Origin: Mesostigma viride
Taxonomy: Eukaryota > Streptophyta > Mesostigmatophyceae > Mesostigmatales > Mesostigmataceae
Length of the DNA stretch: 64,000 bases
Assembly (NCBI GenBank): GCA_009746045.1
Contig: RPFO01000359.1
Coordinates: 1,282,649-1,346,648, forward strand
Reading direction: 5' to 3'
Shown one piece after another: positions 10,417 to 20,164 of the stretch; the stretch's first letter is position 1, and every line of letters starts with the position of its first letter. Both the position numbers and the translations under genes were made by a program. The notes under the pieces are model-generated. The model was not told the origin of the DNA and searched no databases. It saw only the letters and a program-made list of their open reading frames with translations.

Positions 10417-11841
10417 TCATTGAGAATGATAGATTACGGAGGTGAGATAGGCATGCAACATAAGGAAAAACCCGAGAACTGGGAGAATAACCCTGAAGAA
10501 ATTAATAGTAATCTGACACAGACATCCAAGGATCACGCCAGCGGCACAAGGTACAACTAACTATACATCACAAAACTACACGCAGCAACAGCGCTGCCGG
10601 CCCACCATGCAGGCCTGGAAGGAATCTAGACCGCATGGGTCGCGACAAAGTCGGCGCGGGTGCGGCGGAATAACACATCAGCCACGGTGCGAGTGAGGGC
10701 GAGTGACAGACGCTGCCGCCAATACGAGGACCACGTGCGGGCCGACCACGGGGCGGTCTGACCCTCGAGGTCGAGGCGGTCTTCACGGCGCTGGCAGCAC
10801 TCGTGGAAAAACTCCGCTGTCTTGGGGCCCATGGCCCCGAACTCCTCAAGGACAAAGGGGATGACCCGGTGGGGCCCCACATTGCCGTAGGAGGCAAACT
10901 TGTCGCGCTCAGCCACAGCGGCAGCAGCGCCGGCATCCACAGCCGCCCGGAGGATGTGGCGACCGGAAAGCGGCCGAGCCACGGAGACATCGATGAGCAG
11001 GTGGCAACCCTGCCCGTCGTAGTCAAGCACGGTAATGTCGGGGCGGTGGTTGGGTGAGTAGAGGGCGGCCCCATCCGCGTCCTCGCACTTAATGGTGGAG
11101 TGGGGAAAGACCGACCGAACCATGGCACACACCACCCGGAGGAGAGCGGTATGGAGATAGAGGAACCAGTTCTGGTTCTGCTGGCCACCCATGCACGCGA
11201 TGTAGTGCGTCCCAGTAGTATCCAGAGCAAGCCCGCAGCTGCCGCAGGACGCACCCGCCGTGATGAGAGGTTGCGGGGCAAAGAGCTGGTGGCGGAGAGC
11301 GATGGCGTAAAGGGCCGGAACCAGTGTGAACAAAGGGCTCATGGGGAGGGCGCGCAGGAATGCGGACCCCACGCTCCCCTCAAGGGAAACGGAGTGAAGC
11401 CAAGCCTTCCCCTGATCGTTCAAGCTCGCATGCAGACCCATCCAGTCGGCACAGTGTAGTATACCCGCGTAGGTCTTTTGTTGTTTTTCATGAACGCAGG
11501 CAGGGAAGACACTAGGACTGACGACAGTGGACACGCCGGGCGTGCCCCGGGGCAGGCGACGGTGGACGGCCTGAGCGGGGCGGACGAGGTCGCAAGCCTG
11601 CTGGATCCCGAGGTAAGAATCCTGCACAGCCTGCACAAAGGGAAAGGGGGATGGGGTGACCAAGTCGGGAATGGCGCTGACGGCGCTGGGGACCAACCGG
11701 CGGATCTCCGCCCAGGCCTGAGCAACAGAGCCAAGGAAGGCGGCGGGGGCGAGGCGGGCGGCGCGGGTGAGCCCACACCCGCCCATGCGGCAGGGGAGGG
11801 TGGCCAAGCGCATGGAGTGAGCTGGCAGGCTAGGGCCGGGG
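10417..11841 (-). mobile_element. LINE-A copy A, 5'-truncated
   Basis: Nearly identical to the 3' part of LINE-A copy D (28,100-29,528) in reverse orientation. It is flanked by a perfect 13-bp target duplication ACCTCATATATAT (10,404-10,416 and 11,842-11,854). The element 3' end is ...ATTCTCAATGA, without a poly(A) tail. It retains only the region after the RT palm plus the endonuclease and 3' UTR, the 5' truncation expected of target-primed reverse transcription. Confidence 0.88.
10626..11841 (-). pseudogene. LINE-A copy A post-RT region and restriction-like endonuclease
   Basis: A 3'-terminal ORF fragment in one open frame. It starts in sequence following the RT palm (PSLPAHSMRLATLPCRMGGCG) and ends FVATHAV. 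A zinc-knuckle-like CGSC...THYIAC motif precedes the nuclease core NHRPDITVLDY...LLIDVSVARPL, matching the PD-(D/E)XK arrangement of RLE-type LINEs such as R2. The nuclease would nick the target and expose a 3' OH for reverse transcription. In copy D the junction near 28,111 lacks two C residues that are present here, so copy A keeps the in-frame version. RT itself is missing, so the fragment is not functional alone. Confidence 0.82.
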
Positions 11842-11859
11842 ACCTCATATATATGCAGG

Positions 11860-13186
11860 GCTATTCGCATTGCCTCCCTGCCTGCACGGATGGGTGGCTG
11901 CGGTCTGACTCGTGCCGCCCGGCTGGCCCCAGCAGCATTTTTGGGCTCCGTCGCTCAGTCGTGGGCGGAAAGCTGCCGGCTCCTGCCCCTTTTGGCAACG
12001 GCAGCGCCTGACCTCCTGGACCCCAGCAGCCCTTTGCCCTTCGTCACCGCCATCCAGGAGGCCTATGCTGAGATCCAGCAGGCCTGTTCTCCCGTCCGTG
12101 CCGCTCAGGCGGTACAGCGCCACCTCCCTCGCGGCACTCCCTCGGTCGCCTCCGTTCAATCTCCCGCCGCATTCCCTGCTCGCGTCATCGATAAACACCA
12201 GAAAACCTACGCGGGTATTCTGCACACGGCTGATTGGATTGCTCTTTTCGCGGACCTCAACGCCCAGGGACGTGCGTGGCTGTTCTCGCTTTCCTTGCGG
12301 AGTGTGGGCTCGGCGTACCTTCGTGCTCTTCCCATGGCCCCCCATTCGCCTTGGCTCCCAGCCACTACTCGGTGGCGCTCCGGCACCAGCTATTTGCCCC
12401 GCAGCCTCTTGTTCCGGCCGGGCGGCCTTGTGGTAGCTGTGGGCAGCCGCTGGATCCCACGGGGACTCACTACCTTGCCTGCATGGGGGGCCAACAGAAT
12501 CAGAATTGGTATTTGTATTTGCACACTGTCCTCCTGACGGTGGTGCTCGCCATGATTCGGTCGGTTTTCCCCCACGCGAACATCCGGTCCGAGGATGCGG
12601 ATGGCGCTGCCTTCTATTCCCCCAACCACCGGCCTGACATCGTGGTGCTGGACTTTGAGGGGGGTGGCCGGCATCTGCTTATCGACGTTTCGGTGGCGCG
12701 GCCCTTGGCTCTTAGCCACGTGGCTGGGGCCTCCCTCACGGCAGGTTACACGGCGGACCGGGCGGAGCGGGCCAAGCTCCTGGCCTACGGCGACGTCGGG
12801 CACCATCGTGTGGTGCCCTTTGTCCTGGAGGAGTTTGGGGCCATGGGGCCCCTGACCTCCGCCTTCTTCAAGGAGTGTTGCCGGCTCCGGGAGGACCGGC
12901 TGGACCTGGAGGGCCAGCGGGCCCCATGGTCGGCGCGGACCTGGACGTCATATTGGCGTCAGCGCTTGTCGGTGGCGCTGACTCGGGCCATGGCTGACAT
13001 CATGCTCCGCCGTACGCGGGCTGATTTTGCGGTGCAGCAGGGCTATTAGGTTCCTCCCGTTAGGCGTTTCCATTGGTCTTATCGTAGTATAGAGATTTTA
13101 CATGGCTCTGTATAGAGGTTTATAGCTGGGCGTTTGCTTTGGTTTGAGTGATTTCACTCTGCTGTAAGTAATTATATTTTTAATAT
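11860..13186 (+). mobile_element. LINE-B copy B, 5'-truncated
   Basis: 3' part of the LINE-B family in plus orientation. It encodes the post-RT region and endonuclease: MGGCGLTRAARL..., then CGSCGQPLDPTGTHYLAC, then HRPDIVVLDF...LLIDVSVARPL, ending FAVQQGY near 13,049. The frame is broken at 12,338-12,343, where a run of six C stands against seven in copy E. The tail ...GCTGTAAGTAATTATATTTTTA abuts the AT core shared with copy C. Its left boundary touches ATATATATGCAGG (11,847-11,859), which recurs at 16,574-16,586. Confidence 0.85.
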
Positions 13187-14513
13187 ATATTAAAAATATA
13201 ATTACTTACAGCAGAGTGAAATCACTCAAACCAAAGCAAACGCCCAGCTATAAACCTATATACAGAGCCATGTCAAAGCTCTATACTACGATAAGACCAA
13301 TGGAAACGCCTAACGGGAGGAACCTAATAGCCCTGCTGCACCGCAAAATCAGCCCGCGTACGGCGGAGCATGATGTCAGCCATGGCCCGAGTCAGCGCCA
13401 CCGACAAGCGCTGACGCCAATATGACGTCCAGGTCCGCGCCGACCATGGGGCCCGCTGGCCCTCCAGGTCCAGCCGATCCTCCCGGAGCCGGCAACACTC
13501 CTTGAAGAAGGCGGAGGTCAGGGGCCCCATGGCCCCAAACTCCTCCAGGACAAAGGGCACCACACGATGGTGCCCGACGTCGCCGTAGGCCAGGAGCTTG
13601 GCCCGCTCCGCCCGGTCCGCCGTGTAACCTGCCGTGAGGGAGGCCCCAGCCACGTGGCTAAGAGCCAAGGGCCGCGCCACCGAAACGTCAATAAGCAGAT
13701 GCCGGCCACCCCCCTCAAAGTCCAGCACCACGATGTCAGGCCGGTGGTTGGGGGAATAGAAGGCAGCGCCATCCGCATCCTCGGACCGGATGTTCGCGTG
13801 GGGGAAAACCGACCGAATCATGGCGAGCACCACCGTCAGGAGGACAGTGTGCAAATACAAATACCAATTCTGATTCTGTTGGCCCCCCATGCAGGCAAGG
13901 TAGTGAGTCCCCGTGGGATCCAGCGGCTGCCCACAGCTACCACAAGGCCGCCCGGCCGGAACAAGAGGCTGCGGGGCAAATAGCTGGTGCCGGAGCGCCA
14001 CCGAGTAGTGGCTGGGAGCCAAGGCGAATGGGGGGCCATGGGAAGAGCACGAAGGTACGCCGAGCCCACACTCCGCAAGGAAAGCGAGAACAGCCACGCA
14101 CGTCCCTGGGCGTTGAGGTCCGCGAAAAGAGCAATCCAATCAGCCGTGTGCAGAATACCCGCGTAGGTTTTCTGGTGTTTATCGATGACGCGAGCAGGGA
14201 ATGCGGCGGGAGATTGAACGGAGGCGACCGAGGGAGTGCCGCGAGGGAGGTGGCGCTGTACCGCCTGAGCGGCACGGACGGGAGAACAGGCCTGCTGGAT
14301 CTCAGCATAGGCCTCCTGGATGGCGGTGACGAAGGGCAAAGGGCTGCTGGGGTCCAGGAGGTCAGGCGCTGCCGTTGCCAAAAGGGGCAGGAGCCGGCAG
14401 CTTTCCGCCCACGACTGAGCGACGGAGCCCAAAAATGCTGCTGGGGCCAGCCGGGCGGCACGAGTCAGACCGCAGCCACCCATCCGTGCAGGCAGGGAGG
14501 CAATGCGAATAGC
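11860..14513. repeat. 1.33-kb-arm inverted repeat (LINE-B copies tail to tail)
   Basis: Arms 11,860-13,186 and 13,187-14,513 have equal length, and the start and end sequences pair exactly. Only scattered differences are visible (for example a C/T change near 12,682 and a few near 13,095-13,120). The centre is TTTTTAATATATATTAAAAA, a perfect palindrome with no unpaired loop. Both arms share the same six-base homopolymer frameshift and other variants not found in copy E. Confidence 0.88.
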
Positions 14514-15286
14514 ATGTGGCGGGAGGTCGGGGCCCGGGACCAGCTGCGCCAAGGCCGACTGGATGCGTTCGTCGTGGCCCTCGGCGGCCAGCCGGACCTG
14601 AGACGGAAGAGCGCCCCTGAGCCAGTGAACGACGCGAGGGTGAGCGCAAAACCACAGAAGCAGACCCTTGGTCTGCGAGTCATGAAGGCGCGCAATCAAG
14701 GGCAGTACCTCAGTGCGTGCCTCGAGGGCGGCCCGCAGAGCATCGATGACAAACGCGGGGTCGCCAACCGGAACGCCGAGGACATCCAACCCATGGAGGC
14801 GCTCGTCCCGGCCCAAGAGCTGGGGCGGAAAGCCGGAGCAATCACCTTGGGGCGAGTACACCGCGCACTTGGCAAGGGTCAACTGGAGGTTGATGTCGGC
14901 CACCGCGGTCTGCAGTGCCAGCAGAGCCGCGGTGGTGTCCGGCACAGGGCCCAGAAGGTAGATATCATCCAAGTAGGCCTGAATAGCGACCGCCGGGTGG
15001 GCAGCATGGACCGCTTGGAGGCAACCCTGGAGGGGGGCGGCAAAGTACAGGGGTCCCAGGGGGTCCCCTTGTTGGGTGCCCGACCGCGACAGCAGGCCGC
15101 CGCGAGTGCCGTCCTCCATGATGTGAACCAGTTGGCCGGGCTGGCCGTAGCACACGGCTGTCCAAGCGTACAAGTCCTCGAAGGACTCCATGACGGCCGC
15201 AAACATGCTGGCGCGGGACAGACTGTTGAACGCGTTGTGGCAGTCGACCTTGACGACAGCGTGGGTGGGGTGGGCCTCGAGGTAGT
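13187..15286 (-). mobile_element. LINE-B copy C, 5'-truncated
   Basis: Same family as copies B and E, minus orientation. It begins within the RT palm near 15,286 (CTCGAGGTAG) and runs to the 3' tail at 13,187. RT motifs present are VDCHNAFNSLSRASMF, GTQQGDPLGPLYF and AYLDDIYLLG, followed by the endonuclease. The frame breaks at the G6 run 14,030-14,035, so RT and nuclease lie in different frames (13,836-15,206 and 13,324-14,139). It lacks the RT N-terminal motifs and all zinc fingers. Confidence 0.87.
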
Positions 15287-16572
15287 TCCTCGCCCGGTTA
15301 ACTAAAAGAAAAGAAAAAGATTACCTCCGGTCCGCACCTTTTCCCCAGCTTGGGGTCTTTGGTGGGCCGGATGCCGTGACAGGTGCTCAACTGTCGCTTG
15401 GTCGGCCCAGTGCGCGAGCTGGTGCTCCGTACCTGGGGATGCTTGCACCCCGGGTTGGAGCCGGATGGCTGGCACTGGCGACCCGTGTCTCGGTCCGCGG
15501 CCTGCGGCTTTTTCTTCGGAAATTGCTGCTGGCCAGCAAACTTTGCAATTGCCTTCCGCCGAGGGGGGGGTGGTTGGGGCTGGGGACGGCGATGGGAAAA
15601 GCGTCTAAGCTAGAAATTTTTTCCCCACGCATAGAAACCTCGGGGGGGAATGCGGTCTTGGCTGAACGGACTCTCGTTCAGCCAGGTGCCTGGGGCTGTG
15701 GCCTCGGGCATCCGGGCTGGCGGGGCCTGGGCTAGGTCCACGTTTTTTCTCGAAGCACCCCGGGTCTATGGGGAGACGGCCATAGCGGTACCGACTCGGG
15801 GCCCCGAGAGGGGTCATGATAGGCTGGCCGTGCGCAATCGCAGTGCAAATGCGCTGGGCCTTTTTGGGCCTGGCCATGCATCCACAGCCGCCGGGCACAC
15901 GCCTCCCGATGTGGGGGGGCTCCCGTTTTGCGGCAGGGCGGTCACTTGTGACAACGAGCAAGGTGGAGTGCGGCTTCAAGGGAAAGCCAGGGCGGGGGTG
16001 ATTGGGCAACGTACTTCATGAAGGGCCTTGAACGGCGTGCCTCCGGGCATGTCAATTAGTGTCACATGTATGCTTCCACTTATTGTTTTAATGAAGATGC
16101 TGGTTTTTGTGGGAGCTACGTGGGACATGAATCGGGGTTCTTTGAACGGAGTTTCTTCTATACGTGAATGCGGGAACAAGAGGCCGCTGGATGAGCGGCT
16201 TATAGGTCGCAGTGTTTACTCGTAGCTGTTTGGCTAGAGCTTTTGTGATTAGTAGATGCAATATAGTGCATGGTTGAAAAATGAATTAAATAAAATGTGC
16301 GTTCCGCGCTTGGGTTGATTATACCCGGGCGGAACGGGGCGTGAGGTGCAGTGCCCCTGAAAAGAACAACCTACGCATTATTTAATACTAGCCGTGCAGA
16401 TTCGGGATATTCTACCCCGGTCTGTACGGTTAGCGTCTTACTAGCATCCACTAAACATAAGGGTTTAATGACGTCAGTTAGCTAGGGATAAGGGAGGTTT
16501 TGCGACTAAAAGCCGCTCTGGCTGGTTTTGTCGGCCTCTTTCTTTGCTCCCCACCCACCCACCCTTGTTTTT
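15287..16572. other. unassigned block Z beside the insertion stack
   Basis: GC-rich at first (15,300-16,020), then more AT-rich. Open frames on both strands show no recognisable domain. It ends ...CCACCCTTGTTTTTA next to AATATATATGCAGGG, the same kind of junction seen at LINE 3' ends here, so it may be the 3' region of a further LINE family. A short hairpin lies near 16,300-16,340 (GTTCCGCGC...GGGCGGAAC). The whole block 11,860-16,573 is bracketed by the direct repeat ATATATATGCAGG. Confidence 0.4.
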
Positions 16573-16585
16573 AATATATATGCAG

Positions 16586-17826
16586 GGTTCCTGGATTGAG
16601 ACACGTTTTTTTCTCCATGCACAGCTGAAAAAACCTGCGCCGAGGTGCCGCGGTGCCGCGGCCTACCGTAGTGATTACTGTCTGCGACACGCCCGGGGCT
16701 GGCTGCATCTACCTGTCGGCCAATTGTGACCCGTGGGCTAGGCGAATTTGAATGCGGCTTTCCCGTTAGTTGTGGCTCCACCGCTCCAGTTTTCTAGGCT
16801 GACATGATGAACCGACGGGGGTTCCTGGATTGAGACACGTTTTTTTCTCCATGCACAGCTGAAAAAACCTGCGCCGAGGTGCCGCGGTGCCGCGGCCTAC
16901 CGTAGTGATTACTGTCTGCGACACGCCCGGGGCTGGCTGCATCTACCTGTCGGCCAATTGTGACCCGTGGGCTAGGCGAATTTGAATGCGGCTTTCCCGT
17001 TAGTTGTGGCTCCACCGCTCCAGTTTTCTAGGCTGACATGATGAACCGACGGGGGTTCCTGGATTGAGACACGTTTTTTTCTCCATGCACAGCTGAAAAA
17101 ACCTGCGCCGAGGTGCCGCGGTGCCGCGGCCTACCGTAGTGATTACTGTCTGCGACACGCCCGGGGCTGGCTGCATCTACCTGTCGGCCAATTGTGACCC
17201 GTGGGCTAGGCGAATTTGAATGCGGCTTTCCCGTTAGTTGTGGCTCCACCGCTCCAGTTTTCTAGGCTGACATGATGAACCGACGGGGGTTCCTGGATTG
17301 AGACACGTTTTTTTCTCCATGCACAGCTGAAAAAACCTGCGCCGAGGTGCGGCACCGCGGCCTACAGTAGTGATTCCTGTCTGCGACACGCCCGGGGCTG
17401 GCTGCATCTACCTGTCGGCCAATTGTGACCCGTGGGCTAGGCGATTTTGAATGCGGCTTTCCCGTTAGTTGTGGCTCCACCGCTCCAGTTTTCTAGGCTG
17501 ACATGATGAACCGACGGGGGTTCCTGGATTGAGACACGTTTTTTTCTCCATGCACAGCTGAAAAAACCTGCGCCGAGGTGCGGCACCGCGGCCTACAGTA
17601 GTGATTCCTGTCTGCGACACGCCCGGGGCTGGCTGCATCTACCTGTCGGCCAATTGTGACCCGTGGGCTAGGCGATTTTGAATGCGGCTTTCCCGTTAGT
17701 TGTGGCTCCACCGCTCCAGTTTTCTAGGCTGACATGATGAACCGACGGGGGTTCCTGGATTGAGACACGTTTTTTTCTCCATGCACAGCTGAAAAAACCT
17801 GCGCCGAGGTGCCGCGGTGCCGCGGC
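16586..17826 (+). repeat. LINE-A 5' tandem monomers (234/231 bp, 5.3 units)
   Basis: Units start (GGTTCCTGGATTGAG) at 16,586, 16,820, 17,054, 17,288, 17,519 and 17,750. Periods are 234, 234, 234, 231 and 231 bp, and the sixth unit is cut off after 77 bp. Units 4 and 5 share a 3-bp deletion and a few substitutions. The partial unit runs directly into the coding part of LINE-A. Repeated 5' UTR monomers act as promoters in mouse L1; that role here is inference. Minus-strand open frames repeated in each unit are by-products. Confidence 0.88.
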
Positions 17827-17951
17827 CGCCCCGCGTTGGGGGGCTGCCGCCCCCCAAACCCCCCGCTTGGGGGGCACGCCCCCAAACCCCCCGCGTCCGC
17901 ATCTCGCTCTCCCCCCGCGCTTCCGGTTCCGTTGTTTTACGCATCTCCCCC

Positions 17952-19442
17952 ATGCCTCCTTCACGACGCCGCACCTCCCGGGCGCGGGATGCGCTGCCTA
18001 GTGGCGCCCCTGCGCCGCGTCGGTCCTTACGCATCGCGGCGCACCTGCAGGAGATGGGCGACCTGGACGACGGCGGTCGTGGCGCCCCTGTGCCACTCTC
18101 GCTTGTGTGCGAGGTCTGCCACAGTGGTGAGGATGCCCCCCGTCTCCTTGTGTGTGATTCGTGCCAATGCGGCTGGCACACGCGCTGCTTGGTCCCGCCC
18201 CTCTTCCGGCTGCCTCCCCCGGGTCCTTGGGCGTGCCCTCATTGCGTGGCCCCGCCTCGGCCGTCCCTAGGCTCCCGACGCGCGGCCGTGTCGACCCCGG
18301 GATCCCATTCGGCCCGCGCCCCCTCCCGCAGCCCCTCGCTGGACCCTCTCCTGGGCCTTGCGGCCCTCGTGGAGGGCTCCACACCGTGCTCCCGCTCTCC
18401 CCGCGCCGTCACGTCCGGCCCCTCCGCGGGGTCCCCTGGCCCTGCCCCGCCTAGCTCTGGGGATCCACCTCCGGCCAGCACGGCGGTGGCCACTGACCTG
18501 CGTCCTCCTGTGCTTGAGGGGTCCCTGGCGGCTCTCCTCCCTGAGGCTGTGGGACACCCTGCGGCGACTCCTGTGGTGGGCCCCTGGTCGGCTGCGCTTG
18601 GGTCCCACGACTTCTCCGTTTGGCCCCCCACCAACATTGCGGGCGTCAGCGCGCTCCGGCACGCCACGTTCTCTTGGCTGTATTGCCCCTTGCTGTTGGA
18701 CGCTGTCGGCTTGCACGCGGCGTTTCCTACGCTCCCACGGCCCCCTGAATTTAGTGTCCTTGTGGTTCGTGTCCGGCACATGCTGCAGGCAGCCTCCCCC
18801 CCTGTCCTTGCCTCCACGCTTTGGGGGTTTGTCCTCGAGGACTACCATGCCGGCGGCCGCCTGCCTTGGCACCTGCCCGCGGTGCGCCAAGAATGGCTCC
18901 TGAATCTGGACGCTCAAGTGGCGCAGGCGGTGGTGCTCTTTGCTACAGGGCTTGCCGTGCAGGCCCAGCAGGCCGCCCGTGAGACATATCTCGCTGGGGG
19001 GCCACCGACCACGCCTTGCTCGATCGCCCTCAGCTGCACACGTTTCTTGCCTCTGCCGGGCCCGGCTCGGCCGGCCTTGTTGCGCAGGCCCACGGGCGCT
19101 TGACTACGGCGGTCACCCCAGCGCAAGCCGCCCGCCTGCGCGTTGACTTCGGGGCTCCTGTCACCGTGCACGCCGGCGACCTGGTTCTGTACGATGCGGG
19201 GGGGGGGCGTGTTCTTGAGCTGAGCGCGGGTGCGGCCGTGCCCGCCATCTTGCACGATGTGCTCGAGCTTGCGGGCATCCCCCATGTCTGGCACCCTGCT
19301 GGTCCGCGCCGCCGTCTTCTCTCCGCCGATGAGATCGCCCGACTGCCGAGCTGGGATCGAGCTGGGGTGGGACGCGGCGCCCGCCCACTACGGGCCGGCC
19401 CACTTGGTGGATGTCACTGCCAGCGGCCCCTCCTGCCCCATC
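17952..19442 (+). pseudogene. LINE-A ORF, N-terminal part with PHD finger (frameshifted)
   Basis: Start chosen at the ATG of MPPSRRRTSRARDALPSG, just after the monomer array. A complete C4HC3 PHD finger follows (nt ~18,105-18,250): CEVC, 11 residues, CDSC, QCGW, HTRC, 15 residues, CPHC. PHD fingers usually bind histone H3 tails, so a role in chromatin targeting is a reasonable inference. After a Pro/Ser-rich linker comes an alpha-helical region (HDVLELAGIPHVWH). The frame changes in the G6 run 18,996-19,001 and again near 19,350. The last codons before the Copia insertion read SGPSCPI, the first half of the RING finger that resumes at 25,599. Confidence 0.78.
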
Positions 19443-19787
19443 AGTTAATGCCCGACCGGCTCAGCTATGGCGGTCGGTCACGTTGAGCTTGGGATAAGGT
19501 GAACACAGAGAACTACTGTCGGAGCTGGCCCACCACTGGTTTATGTCTTAGCCAGCAAACCCTATCCGGTTAGCCGTAACCGTGGGACAAGCTAGCCGTC
19601 CGTACTGACCCGGATAAGGCCCCGGACTGGGGCCTAGGTGGCGCCGGCCCTAGGCGCCGCCCTTAGACCGGTCGCCCGCATCGGACCGCCGGATTATAGC
19701 CGGCGGCTGAGCGGACGCTAGCGGATGGCGTGCGGACGGACATGGGGAACTCAGAGCCAGATCCTAGGGCTCTAGAGTTACTCAACT
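19443..19787 (-). repeat. C2 3' LTR (345 bp)
   Basis: The plus-strand sequence starts AGTTAATGCCCG and ends TTACTCAACT. It is preceded by CCATC. A purine-rich tract (CAAAGAACAAAAGAG on the minus strand, about 19,796-19,812) lies just inside and is the likely polypurine tract. Confidence 0.92.
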
Positions 19788-20164
19788 CCGACATACTCTT
19801 TTGTTCTTTGATTAATTATCAAAATAATTACATCAAATGCAGACCATACAAAACCCTCTAAGGTAGGGAACTCAAGGGGGCCTCAAGGCCGTCAAAATCA
19901 CCACGGTATCGACCCGCGCCCTTGTGATCACACATGAATAGTGATGTAATAAGTAGCGAGAAAAAAACAACTATGCCACCAGACAAAAGGTGACCCATTT
20001 ATTAGGACCAGTGACCCGCCGACGGGCCCAAGGCACCGTCCAACGTGGCTAGGGTATGGTCAGGACAAGCAAAAAAACTACCACCATGATATTCGTGAAT
20101 GCTAGCAACACAGGGTGAGTTATGGCTGTATTCATAAAGCGCCCGAGCCGTAACCCTGTGTGGC
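19788..20164 (-). other. C2 3' untranslated region
   Basis: About 375 bp between the RNase H stop codon and the 3' LTR. No coding domain is visible. It contains the polypurine tract at its LTR-proximal end. Confidence 0.6.

Noticed and set aside
14028-15305. Plus-strand ORF of 425 codons (and 43,127-44,644, 505 codons)
   Set aside because: Antisense shadows of LINE-B RT and endonuclease; no domain in the plus-strand translation.
16506-17711. Repeated minus-strand ORFs of 72-91 codons beginning MEPQLTGKPHS
   Set aside because: They arise once per 5' monomer of LINE-A and carry no recognisable domain. By-products of the tandem array.
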